Assembly: GCA_028820655.1 (NCBI GenBank)
Contig: JAPPIK010000055.1
Location: 20,686 to 84,685, forward strand
Direction of reading: 5' to 3'
Source of the DNA: Candidatus Poribacteria bacterium
Lineage (GTDB): Bacteria > Poribacteria > WGA-4E > JAJDTR01
Length of the DNA: 64,000 nt
Made by a program: the position numbers and the translations under genes. The notes under the pieces are model-generated. The model ran no database searches. It had not been told where the DNA came from and worked only from the letters and a program-made list of their open reading frames with translations. This document shows, one piece after another, positions 55,514 to 63,472 of the stretch; within the stretch, counting starts at the first letter, position 1; every line of letters starts with the position of its first letter.

Positions 55514-56144
55514 ACCACCTACCCGCCAAGGATCGCTGATTGTCGTCTCGGGCCCATCCGGTGCCGGCAAAACAAGCGTTATCGACGCACTTCTCCAATC
55601 CGATTCAACACTGACATGTTCCGTGTCTGCCACGACGCGCCCTCCCAGACCCAACGAGACTAACGGTGTAAACTATCATTTTCTATCGCCGTCTGAATTT
55701 GAAACACGCCGCAAGAAAGGCGAGTTCGTCGAGTGGAATCGGTACGGTGATTACTGTTACGGCACGCTAAAATCGGAAATCGAGTCGCCTTTGGCGGAGG
55801 GAAAGGATCTTGTTTTCGAGATCGATGTCAAGGGCGCCATGGCGCTCAGATCGTGGAGCCCAAATATTATATCCATCTTTATTTTGCCGCCCTCGTTTGC
55901 GATGCTGGAGAGACGCCTTCGCCGGCGGCAGACCGAATCGGATCCGGAGCTTCAACAGCGCTTGACGATTGCAAGGTCCGAAATTGGCTGGATCAAAGAT
56001 TACGATTACTGCGTCATAAATCCCGATGACGAGATTGATCAAACCGTTAAACAGATTCGCCACATTATCTCTGCGGAACGCTGCCGCATAAATGAGTCGT
56101 TCTTGGCGTGGACATCCCAAGAATTCTCTCGACCGACATCTTAG
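55503..56144 (+). CDS. gmk: Guanylate kinase
   Basis: 213 residues that phosphorylate GMP to GDP. The P-loop GPSGAGKT lies at residues 17-24, the GMP-binding segment SVSATTRPPRPNETNGVNYH follows, then the lid. ATG 55503 lies inside the end of yicC (11-bp overlap) and matches the family N-terminus; the upstream frame is the tail of yicC read out of frame. Typically gmk is followed by rpoZ and coaBC; here coaBC lies 3.6 kb away past an inserted island and rpoZ was not found. Confidence 0.97.
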   Translation: MSNKPPTRQGSLIVVSGPSGAGKTSVIDALLQSDSTLTCSVSATTRPPRPNETNGVNYHFLSPSEFETRRKKGEFVEWNRYGDYCYGTLKSEIESPLAEGKDLVFEIDVKGAMALRSWSPNIISIFILPPSFAMLERRLRRRQTESDPELQQRLTIARSEIGWIKDYDYCVINPDDEIDQTVKQIRHIISAERCRINESFLAWTSQEFSRPTS

Positions 56145-56474
56145 TGCTGCTCTCGCCAACAGTATGTAGGGTGCGCACCGCGCACCAGCCTTTGGATTTG
56201 TAGGGTGGGCACTGCCCAACACAGAGAATTGCGGAAGTGCCCAAGCCCCGTCTTCAATCTGAAACTGCGCAGTGTTTTCCACTAACCAAAATATCTGGTA
56301 GTGGGTATGCTGTCAAGATTGAGACGCCAACCTTCGCGGACATTCCATGTCTTCAAAGTAGTGTTTAAGTCACCCATATGTTAAGACACCGGCTTGTCTT
56401 GCCTCTATCCGATGGCATGACATTAATCTTGATTTTGGCGGATATGGAATTAACTGTATAACTGGGAGGAAACC
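56145..56474. repeat. Spacer with two repeat E palindromes
   Basis: Copies at 56166-56191 (GTGCGCACCGCGCACC core) and 56200-56221 (GTGGGCACTGCCCAAC core), the latter with compensatory substitutions. The rest up to 56474 holds no gene. GGGAGGAAACC precedes the next ATG. Confidence 0.75.
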
Positions 56475-57767
56475 ATGACGGCTGAAGTAGCAATTATGAA
56501 TAAACAAGCAATCGCCCTCGCGGCAGACAGCGCCGTTACAATTCGTGATGATAAAGGACAGAAGATTTTCACGTCGGCAAGTAAGATTTTCACCTTGTCC
56601 AAATACCATCCAGTAGGCGTAATGGTATATGGCAACGCCGATATTATGGGAGTTCCGTGGGAAACAGTTATCAAAGCGTACAGAAGCCAACTAGATGAGA
56701 AAGAGTTTGCGACGATAGACAAGTATGCTCAAGACTTTATTTCCTATCTGACCGACGAAACGCTGTTGTTCTCGGAGATCGAAGAAGAACAATACGTGAT
56801 CAATCAAGTTTGCGGTTGTTTTAGACTTGTCCTGAACAAGATTCTTCACAAACTCTCAAGAGAATTGGATTTAGAAGGCAAACTAACGGAGACACAAGTA
56901 AACAAAATAATTGACCAAACAGTGCGAGACAACCATGATATCTGGGAAAACTCAGATTTACTTCCACATGCTCCTCCGGATCTTATTGATAATTTAAGAA
57001 CGAAATACGAGGAAATAATACAAGAGGTCAAAGAACACTTTTATGCAAATGTTTCGGATGTTGCATCTGACCACCTCACCGAGATCGCCTTGAATCATCT
57101 CGTTAAGGATTCGGAACGTGTATCATATCCTCTCACGTCTGGTGTTGTCATCGCCGGGTTCGGTACTAATGATGTGTTCCCTGTCCTTAAGGCATTCTTG
57201 ATTGAAGGAAGAGTCTGCGGTTTCATGAAATACAAACACCAGGAAGAGAAGTCTGATGAAATTGACATTGAGAACGACGCGTCGATTACACCATTCGGTC
57301 AAGACGATATGATAAATACCTTCATCACAGGTGTACACCCCAATTATCTGTTAACTCTAGTGAATGACTTGCGTGAGTTGCTTACTTCGTATCCAGAGGT
57401 CCTTGTAGACAGCATCGACAAATTCAGTCCCCGTGAAAAAGATGAATGGAAATTGAAACTTGCCCCAATCTCGGAAGAAATGTGTTCCGAATATATAGCG
57501 CGGTTGCGTGACCATAATACTGCATTCAGCACCGACTCTATTTTGAGAGTCGTTCGTGTGCTGCCCAAAGATGAACTTGCCGCAATGGCGGAATCTCTCA
57601 TTAACTTGACCTCCTTCAAGAGAAGGGTTTCAATGGAGGAGGAAACAGTCGGCGGTCCGATTGATGTTGCCGTTATTTCTAAGGGTGACGGTTTTATTTG
57701 GATAAAACGGAAGCATTACTTTGAGCGCGACTTAAACCAACAGTTTTTCGCTAACTATTACAGGTAG
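56475..57767 (+). CDS. Proteasome/HslV-fold Ntn-hydrolase-like protein, large
   Basis: 430 residues. After Met removal it begins T1-A-E-V-A-I, with D17 in ALAADSAVT and a lysine at 36 in SASKIFTL, then VGVMVYGNADI. This mirrors the HslV and proteasome beta order T1, D17, K33 and the following GG/GxAD loop. The remaining roughly 350 residues are mostly helical (about 80-190) with a further beta stretch (GVVIAGFGTNDVFPV near 225) and no known domain, much longer than HslV (about 175). The start is firm: GGGAGGAAACC before ATG. A small partner gene follows. It lies in the island between gmk and coaBC. The function is inferred as a threonine peptidase; no ATPase partner is adjacent. Confidence 0.6.
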   Translation: MTAEVAIMNKQAIALAADSAVTIRDDKGQKIFTSASKIFTLSKYHPVGVMVYGNADIMGVPWETVIKAYRSQLDEKEFATIDKYAQDFISYLTDETLLFSEIEEEQYVINQVCGCFRLVLNKILHKLSRELDLEGKLTETQVNKIIDQTVRDNHDIWENSDLLPHAPPDLIDNLRTKYEEIIQEVKEHFYANVSDVASDHLTEIALNHLVKDSERVSYPLTSGVVIAGFGTNDVFPVLKAFLIEGRVCGFMKYKHQEEKSDEIDIENDASITPFGQDDMINTFITGVHPNYLLTLVNDLRELLTSYPEVLVDSIDKFSPREKDEWKLKLAPISEEMCSEYIARLRDHNTAFSTDSILRVVRVLPKDELAAMAESLINLTSFKRRVSMEEETVGGPIDVAVISKGDGFIWIKRKHYFERDLNQQFFANYYR

Positions 57768-57777
57768 GTTGAATACA

Positions 57778-57987
57778 ATGGAAGCCAAGAATAAACGAAC
57801 ACCAAAATCGTCAACGGTTAAGAAAAAGCCCCGAGAAAAAGTTTTCCGGTCTATGGAGCAGATTAGAAAACACTACTTCCCGAATTTCCATGAAGAGGAA
57901 GAACTAAGGAACCGGACTCCCGAAACTGATGCACTCGGCATAACAAAAGACATATTGGAACAGGTCCGAACCAAACTTCGTGAATGA
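57778..57987 (+). CDS. Small basic partner protein of the HslV-like gene
   Basis: 69 residues, rich in Lys/Arg at the N-terminus (KNKRTPKSSTVKKKPREK) and acidic/amphipathic after it (IRKHYFPNFHEEEEL). It starts 10 bp after the HslV-like stop (ATG 57778, AGGTAGG upstream; an in-frame TTG at 57769 is less likely). Tight coupling suggests a complex or inhibitor/adaptor role. No family is recognised. Confidence 0.5.
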   Translation: MEAKNKRTPKSSTVKKKPREKVFRSMEQIRKHYFPNFHEEEELRNRTPETDALGITKDILEQVRTKLRE

Positions 57988-58036
57988 GCCAGTGGTAAGT
58001 TGTAGGGTGGGTACTGCCCACCAGCCTCTATGCGCG

Positions 58037-58168
58037 TCAGTCGTAGGTTGGGTTGAACGAAAATCCGGTAGTTATCGATAATCTCGTAGTGCTTTTCGAG
58101 TGCATACTCCGTTTGAACGTGCCAGGATTTGATTGAAACCCAACAATAACCGGAAGTTCTATCTCCAT
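58037..58168 (-). CDS. Mini-ORF of repeat F, copy 2 (43 aa)
   Basis: 43 codons preceded by AAGGAGGTTTC-ATG. The product reads VGFQSNPGTFKRSMHSKSTT then TRLSITTGFSFNPTYD, the fullest match to the family frame. The stop falls just outside the GTAGGTTGGG terminus. Expression unknown. Confidence 0.35.
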   Translation of the reverse strand: MEIELPVIVGFQSNPGTFKRSMHSKSTTRLSITTGFSFNPTYD

Positions 58169-58407
58169 GAAACCTCCTTCGTAGCCAGATGCGTTTTACC
58201 TAATTAGACACTTATCTTCCACATTGTCGAGCACTTAAAAGTTTGATTTCTCAGGTGGCAATGTCCCGCATCATAATTTACAGAAATGAGAGTTTGCTCG
58301 GCAAGTACATTTGTAAAGTGCAATCAAACGAGTGGATAACGAGCGCGATGGAGATCTTTTCCCGTTCGTGATTTGGCAGTTGTAGGGTGCGCACTGCGCA
58401 CCAGCCT

Positions 58408-58536
58408 CTATGAGCGCCAGTCGTATGGGTTGAACGGGAATCCGTTAGTCATAGCGAATCTTGTACGAGTTTTTGCGTGCTTATTTCGCTTGAACGTGCC
58501 AAATTTTGAGTGAAACCCAACACCTTCTGCCACCAT
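58408..58536 (-). CDS. Mini-ORF of repeat F, copy 3 (42 aa)
   Basis: 42 codons preceded by AGGGGTCTC-ATG. It reads VGFHSKFGTFKRNKHAKTRT then RFAMTNGFPFNPYD. Relative to copy 1 it has an in-frame 9-bp deletion near the start. Expression unknown. Confidence 0.35.
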   Translation of the reverse strand: MVAEGVGFHSKFGTFKRNKHAKTRTRFAMTNGFPFNPYDWRS

Positions 58537-58704
58537 GAGACCCCTCTGTAATTGGATGCGTTTCTCATGCTCAAAATAACCGCTAAACTAGCATTTCTAC
58601 GCAGCATATACTATAATTGACATCTGCAACGCGCCGAAATTGACAAATAATATACATTAAGCGGTCGTGGCAACGTGTCTCCTCGATGTATTCAGGAGTG
58701 TTGA

Positions 58705-59172
58705 GTGGAAAACAAGAGAATCTCGGTACTTAGTTTCGCCAGGGATTTTGTCTTGGTGGACTTCATCTTCTTTCTTATCGTCGTAATCGGTTATGCCGTT
58801 ATTGTAGGAGGGCACGAGATAGCAGCAGGCCGCGAAAACCCTGTTGAGACACTCATCGCCATCGTCGGGCACATTTCAAACTATATTCCCGTGGCGATTG
58901 TCTTGACGCTTATGTTTGAAATAGGAGGTTCCTTGACCATGTTACTCTGGAGACTATACAAACGACAAATAGACGCACAGATTGAACAAGCTAGAACTGA
59001 AGGCATAGCTAGTGGCGAAGCTAAAGGCGAGGCCAGAGGCGAAGCCAGAGGCATAGCTGAAGCTTTTCAATTATGGACAGCATGGAATAACCGCCGCCTT
59101 GAGGCAGAGGGGAAAAACCTCCCGTTTAACGAACCGCCGCCGCCCCCGCCGCAAGCGCCTTCCGCCGAATAG
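58705..59172 (+). CDS. Two-helix membrane protein with repetitive cytosolic tail
   Basis: 155 residues. Two transmembrane helices (about 15-33 and 52-78) precede a short amphipathic stretch, then a GEAKGEARGEARG-type repeat (about 93-112), a helical segment (EAFQLWTAWNNRRLEAEGK) and a Pro-rich end (PPPPPPQAPSAE). The start is GTG 58705 with AGGAG 9 nt upstream. No family name can be given. It sits in the gmk-coaBC island after the repeats. Confidence 0.55.
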   Translation: MENKRISVLSFARDFVLVDFIFFLIVVIGYAVIVGGHEIAAGRENPVETLIAIVGHISNYIPVAIVLTLMFEIGGSLTMLLWRLYKRQIDAQIEQARTEGIASGEAKGEARGEARGIAEAFQLWTAWNNRRLEAEGKNLPFNEPPPPPPQAPSAE

Positions 59173-59477
59173 ACGCCAACCCGCCGCAATTGCCTCTACG
59201 GAGAGGCATACCGGTATCCACAGTCTCACACGTCGCCCGCGGTGGGTGCCTGAAAACACGTGCCGCCACAGAGACGCCATCAGGATAATCTCCTGTACGC
59301 ACTTCGATCTTCATGTCGGTATTTGTAGGGAACGATCAACCGAGTGGATAACGAAGGATCTAGCGAATAGATTATGAGTGCAATAGCTAATCCTGATTCA
59401 TACAAGTTCCCCCGTAATAACGCCGCGAGGCAGGCTATTGGTACAAAGCCGAACGTTCGGGAACCGGGCAACTTTAA
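59173..59477. other. Intergenic region with a diverged repeat D
   Basis: It contains a partial dispersed copy (59334-59361, opening ATCAACCGAGTGGATAACGA). The flank ATTTGTAGGGAACGATCAAC is also seen at 63784, showing a larger shared unit. A 49-codon frame at 59374 has no family similarity and is not called. Confidence 0.5.
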
Positions 59478-59633
59478 ATGCGATTCGTTCAAGGAGAGGA
59501 ACGCGACGACCTGTCCTTGGTGAATGCGTTACGCGTCCATGTCAAGAGTTGGCGGGAATCGAATTACCGAAACGCCACAAACGTAACGATCGAACTGCTG
59601 AACCATTGGCGACGTGACGATAGCCAAGACTAA
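59478..59633 (+). pseudogene. Fragment resembling the N-terminal part of a large type III restriction-type helicase
   Basis: A 51-codon frame reading LVNALRVHVKSWRESNYRNA then TNVTIELLNHWRRDDSQD and a stop. The pattern LVNxLRxxVxxWR...TxxLLxHW recalls the region just before the FFCQxEAxETxIxL motif in BPTD_3080-like restriction helicases, from memory. The upstream codon is a stop and nothing follows, so it would be a short remnant. It occupies the gap (to 59731) before coaBC. Confidence 0.35.
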
Positions 59634-59731
59634 CTAAGCGATTCGCGAAGGTCTAAGCCAGCGAATAACCAAGGCGTTAGCAAATATGATAGGGGTGCCC
59701 GAAGTTAAATCCCGAATCAGGTGATCCAAAG

Positions 59732-60937
59732 ATGGAATACGAAAACAAAAAAATCATCCTCGGCGTGACCGGCGGAATTGCTATTCATAAATCCCTCGAT
59801 CTGGCAAGCCAATTGGTCAAGCAGGGCGTTTCGGTTCACGTCGTGATGACGGAAAACGCGACACGATTGATTCAACCGCTTCAATTTCAAGTCATCTCGC
59901 GCAATCCTGTGTTGCTGGATATCTTCGACCTGGGTACGAATTGGAAACCGCCGCATATCGACCTTGCCGAATCCGCAGACCTCCTGGCAATTGTGCCCGC
60001 CACCGCAAACTTCATCGGTAAAATGGCAAATGGTATCGCCGATGACGCTCTGAGCACCGTCGCAATCTCGGTTCACTGCCCCATCTTGATTGCACCGGCG
60101 ATGGAAGAGCACATGTACCACAACCCGTATGTGAAAACGAACATCGAAAAACTCAAATCGAACGGCGTCGAATTTGTGGAACCTCTTTACGGCGATCTTG
60201 CCTCCGGTCATCAAGGGATAGGACGTCTGAATACGATTGACTGCATTCTCAGCCGCGTAAGCCGTTTGCTGACCGGGCGGCAAGATTTGCAGGGGAAAAA
60301 GCTAGTGGTTACCGCTGGGCCAACGCGCGAATATATTGATCCTACCCGTTTCATCAGCAACCCTTCCAGCGGGAAGATGGGTTACGCCATCGCCGAAGCC
60401 GCCCAACGGCGCGGCGCGGATGTCGCGCTCATCAGCGGTCCAACCACACTTTCGCCTCCTGCCGGGGTGGAACTTTGTTGCGTCGAAACGGCGGGCGAGA
60501 TGCAAGACGCGGTTCTAAGAGTGTACGATAAGGTGAACATCGCCGTGATGGCAGCCGCTGTCTCGGACTACCGTCCGCAGGCGTTTTCGCCAAATAAATT
60601 AAAAAAATCATCCGATCAGCTATCGGTGCCGCTTGAGAGAAATGCTGACATAGCCGAGATTCTGGGTCAACGTAAGAGAGGACAAATCTTGGTCTGTTTC
60701 GCTGCCGAGACGAACAATCTCGTGGAAAACGCTCGATCAAAGTTAATCAACAAGAATTGCGACCTCATGGTAGCGAACGACATATTAGCCAAAGGCGCGG
60801 GATTTGGACAAGACACCAACATCGTAACGTTATTGGACCACTCGGACAAACGGGAACAGTTGCCCCTGCTTTCCAAGAAGGAAGTCGCGGACATCATCTT
60901 GGATCGGGTCGTTGCTATGATAGATGAACGGGGTTGA
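59732..60937 (+). CDS. coaBC: Bifunctional phosphopantothenoylcysteine decarboxylase/synthetase
   Basis: 401 residues catalysing two consecutive steps of coenzyme A synthesis. The CoaC half has GVTGGIAIHKSLDLASQL, the active-site His in PPHIDLAESAD (H75), PATANFIGKMANGIADD, PAMEEHMYHNP and ASGHQGIGRL. The CoaB half has VTAGPTREYIDPTRFISN then SSGKMGYAIAEA, AAAVSDYRP and a late K-containing CTP-binding block. The length is typical. It lies downstream of gmk as in many genomes, but with a 3.6-kb insertion. Confidence 0.96.
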   Translation: MEYENKKIILGVTGGIAIHKSLDLASQLVKQGVSVHVVMTENATRLIQPLQFQVISRNPVLLDIFDLGTNWKPPHIDLAESADLLAIVPATANFIGKMANGIADDALSTVAISVHCPILIAPAMEEHMYHNPYVKTNIEKLKSNGVEFVEPLYGDLASGHQGIGRLNTIDCILSRVSRLLTGRQDLQGKKLVVTAGPTREYIDPTRFISNPSSGKMGYAIAEAAQRRGADVALISGPTTLSPPAGVELCCVETAGEMQDAVLRVYDKVNIAVMAAAVSDYRPQAFSPNKLKKSSDQLSVPLERNADIAEILGQRKRGQILVCFAAETNNLVENARSKLINKNCDLMVANDILAKGAGFGQDTNIVTLLDHSDKREQLPLLSKKEVADIILDRVVAMIDERG

Positions 60938-61262
60938 GCATCGACTGCGGTAGCAAGCACATTCAGAGGAAGGTGGGAGTAATACCATTTTGCTTGAATG
61001 ACGGTGCATAATATGTCTCAACTATATCGTTCTCGTTCTCCGTAGGCGGGAATCAAGCGAGCGGATAGCGAGTGCGATAGAGATCCTTCAACGGCGTGAA
61101 CAACGACGGCGATACAAGATCCTCTTGCCCCGCCGGCTTTGCGCGGAGACCAGGCTTATTACGACACCACACTCAAGTTTCTTTACTTAATCCACCTAAT
61201 CGATGCACTTGCATTCTAACGAAATGGTATAAGCACCGTACGCGGGACTATCTCGCCGCGAG
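60938..61262. other. Intergenic region with a full repeat D
   Basis: The dispersed 35-bp copy is at 61052-61086 (opens ATCAAGCGAGCGG, ends AGAGATCC), preceded by CCGTAGGCGGGA as at 38561. No gene is seen. Confidence 0.6.
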
Positions 61263-62255
61263 TTGAAAGTCGTGACTTCAAACCTCAACCAATTAAGCCA
61301 ACGCATTATGCATCACGAGGGCAAGTGTTATATGAGTGCGTCAGAAGCAGTTAAGGAAAACTTACTATCCCACGTTCAGATTCTCTTTGCAGGGATGTTT
61401 TATCACTTTCCGACTTTCCTGGCATTCTGTGGCTTATTGAGCTGCGTGGCGGGTTCTCGGCCTGATACGGAACAATCGATCACAAGGGTTGACCGAGATG
61501 CGACGATGCAGTTTCCGCCGAGTGGGACAGAGATGGTGTTCATTCCGGCGGGGGAATTTGAGATGGGCAGCCAAGATGGCGCACCTGATGAACAACCTGT
61601 CCACACCGTTCGCCTTAGTGCATTCTACATCGACAAATACGAAGTTACGGTCGGGCAATACCGGCAGTTTGTTCACGCAACCGGCGCGGTGTTTCCCGAT
61701 TGGACGGAGGTAGCACGCTATGCTGAATCCAATGAGCATCCCATGGTAAATGTTAGTTGGTACGACGCAATGGCTTATGCCAGGTGGGCGGGAAAAACAC
61801 TCCCCACGGAGGCACAGTGGGAATACGCCGCGCGCGGAGGATTAGAAGGAAAGGTTTACCCTTGGGGAAACAAGGCACTCGATGTCACAAAGGCCAACTA
61901 CGAAGATTCGAAAATTGAAAAAACGGTTCAGGTCGGCTCATATCCCGGAAACGGTTACGGATTACACGATATGGCGGGCAACGTGTGGGAGTGGTGCATC
62001 GACGAGTACCTCGCGGATTTCTATGAGACGAGCCCCGGCAACAACCCGGTTGCGGGACCGCAGATTTCTCTTCTGGACGACGGTTTCCGAAAAGTTGCCA
62101 CACGCCGCGTAGTGCGCGGCGGCGGATGGGATGCCGCCGCCCGAAGGCTTCGCGTTGCATATCGTGATGGGAACGGACCAAGAGGCAAGGTAGATAGTGT
62201 CGGTTTTCGTTGTGTCCGCCCGATAAAATCGACTGTCAATAAGAAACCCCGGTGA
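61263..62255 (+). CDS. Exported SUMF1/formylglycine-generating-enzyme-fold protein
   Basis: 330 residues with a hydrophobic N-terminal segment ending FCGLLSC, which could be a lipobox, then the SUMF1 domain from GTEMVFIPAGEFEMGSQD. It contains FYIDKYEVTVGQYRQFV, HPMVNVSWYDAMAYARWAGK, LPTEAQWEYAARGG, MAGNVWEWCIDEYLADFYE, and ends RVVRGGGWDA...GFRCVRP. This is the canonical order. The cysteine in VWEWCIDEY is not the catalytic pair of sulfatase activators, so activity is uncertain. The start could be TTG 61263 or ATG 61308, 61332 or 61395. It is unrelated by proximity to the SUMF1 gene at 51459. Confidence 0.88.
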   Translation: MKVVTSNLNQLSQRIMHHEGKCYMSASEAVKENLLSHVQILFAGMFYHFPTFLAFCGLLSCVAGSRPDTEQSITRVDRDATMQFPPSGTEMVFIPAGEFEMGSQDGAPDEQPVHTVRLSAFYIDKYEVTVGQYRQFVHATGAVFPDWTEVARYAESNEHPMVNVSWYDAMAYARWAGKTLPTEAQWEYAARGGLEGKVYPWGNKALDVTKANYEDSKIEKTVQVGSYPGNGYGLHDMAGNVWEWCIDEYLADFYETSPGNNPVAGPQISLLDDGFRKVATRRVVRGGGWDAAARRLRVAYRDGNGPRGKVDSVGFRCVRPIKSTVNKKPR

Positions 62256-62394
62256 ATTGAAAACATGCATCGGGGCTGATTATCGATCTCAAGCAATCTC
62301 AACCACACGGGTTGAGACAATATTCAAAATGTTAGCGGCTTGCATGGGCTTTATCGCCGGCCTCTTTACACTTCGAATACTTTGTACCGCACAG

Positions 62395-63018
62395 TCAGTC
62401 GTAACAAAACTGTTTGTCTAAGTCCTTGGCAAAAAAGAAGTCGCCGCCATGCCCGCAATAGTGGATTTCCGTGTCGGAACCGGGCAGTGGCGCATAGAGA
62501 TAGAAAGCGGGCTTCAAGTTATCCCTGATGTCGCTGCCGGAGGGTTCCGTGGGTTTCTCCAATACCTCGATTCCCTCCTCGGTGACATTAAGAAATGATG
62601 TCTTCTCGGCGGTAAAGCCGATAACCTCAAAAGACCCGAAATTACCACCTTTGAACTTGTCGGGAACGCTGATTGTAAATTTGCCTCGTCTCTTCCCGCC
62701 AGTGTCGTTTCTCAGCCACCCTACAGCGCCTATATATTCCGATTTCTGATTCACGGTGTCGTGAACCCAAGCAAAAATGGATTTACGTCCTTTGGGCATT
62801 TTTAACCCGATATAGGTACCTCTAAATTCATTCTTCTCCGGGTCGTATATGATGGTTCCCTTTGGCCCCACATCGTTCTTAAAATCATAGCCGTCGATGA
62901 GCAAACTGCCAAACATCGGCTGAACTTTTGATTCCCCGTCCGCATAGTTATAGGCGCCAAATGCGGCGATGAGCGTGACAGCAATGCACGTCAATATCAG
63001 TACAATCTTTGGTTTCAC
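62395..63018 (-). CDS. Exported protein, possibly anti-sigma-factor-like beta domain
   Basis: 207 residues with a signal peptide (about 1-22, ending AAFGAY). The mature part contains GTIIYDPEKNEFRGTYIGLK, KSIFAWVHDTVNQKSEYIGA and FEVIGFTAEK, an arrangement reminiscent of the extracytoplasmic domain of RskA-type anti-sigma factors but without the cytosolic anti-sigma part. Ends in CGHGGDFFFAKDLDKQFCYD, with two cysteines that could pair. The start is GTG 63018 with AAAGGAG 7 nt upstream. Function unknown. Confidence 0.6.
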   Translation of the reverse strand: MKPKIVLILTCIAVTLIAAFGAYNYADGESKVQPMFGSLLIDGYDFKNDVGPKGTIIYDPEKNEFRGTYIGLKMPKGRKSIFAWVHDTVNQKSEYIGAVGWLRNDTGGKRRGKFTISVPDKFKGGNFGSFEVIGFTAEKTSFLNVTEEGIEVLEKPTEPSGSDIRDNLKPAFYLYAPLPGSDTEIHYCGHGGDFFFAKDLDKQFCYD

Positions 63019-63237
63019 AGGATACTCCTTTTATAAGGTTGTCTTTGGCCGACCTGAGAAATGCTTGCGCAATTCCCTTCTTGACTAAGTCATTGGACGT
63101 ATTATATCATGCAGGCCGCCTTGCGCCAACTCAAAGATTACGGATCTCCAGAGTTAAGTGTGGCACCGAGATTATCCGCAAGACGGCGCATGTGGCCTAT
63201 TGGAGAAAATTCATTGGGGTATCACTGGTTTTTTCAG

Positions 63238-63266
63238 TTGAAAACTACACACATGTATAGTATAAT
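63238..63266 (+). promoter_or_regulatory. Strong sigma-70-type promoter
   Basis: TTGAAA (63238-63243), 17-nt spacer, consensus TATAAT (63261-63266). No protein-coding gene follows, so it probably drives the RNA at 63273. Confidence 0.75.
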
Positions 63267-63272
63267 ATAGGC

Positions 63273-63472
63273 CGTTGGCGTTAGTTGCGGCCCTGCTCCG
63301 GCTGGCGATATGTCCCCGGGTCGATAATACAATGTGTGTCGAATGGGCTCTGTTCACCGATGCAGCCACCGCGCCTGCGCCGCTAAAGGGTTCTGCCGCA
63401 GGAGGATTCGAATCTCCTTCAAAGAGTTGTACTGAGGGGGAAATCTGGTCACCCTTGCACGGGGTTTTTTGG
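63273..63472 (+). ncRNA. Candidate small structured RNA, about 200 nt
   Basis: Transcription from the promoter at 63238 would give a GC-rich RNA with potential stems GGCCG/CGGCC (63270-63292), CCTGCG/CGCAGG (near 63375 and 63398) and GGAGG/TCTCC around ATTCGAA (63401-63417). It ends with a weak ACCC/GGGT hairpin and six T residues (63467-63472). No ORF in it is convincing. It does not match tmRNA, SRP, RNase P or tRNA as I know them. The size would fit 6S RNA, but its hallmarks are not evident. Confidence 0.35.

Larger units (their letters stand above)
58002..58575. repeat. Cluster of composite repeats E+F, two copies, with a repeat D
   Basis: E (58002-58026) plus F (58041-58200), then a full repeat D copy (58323-58357), then E (58382-58407) plus F (58422-58575). 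The E and F members are joined by the same CTATGxGCGxCAGTC linker in both copies, so E+F moves as one unit of about 200 bp. The spacer 57988-58704 contains no other gene. Confidence 0.85.

Noticed and set aside
57778..57987. RpoZ (omega) at its usual place after gmk
   Set aside because: The 69-residue protein lacks the omega N-terminus and motif; no other omega candidate was seen in the island.
59374..59523. 49-codon frame before the helicase-like remnant
   Set aside because: No ribosome-binding site, no family similarity, and overlaps other frames.
63401..63417. tRNA T-arm look-alike around ATTCGAA
   Set aside because: The loop is shifted (starts with A, not TTC) and no anticodon arm, acceptor stem or CCA can be placed.
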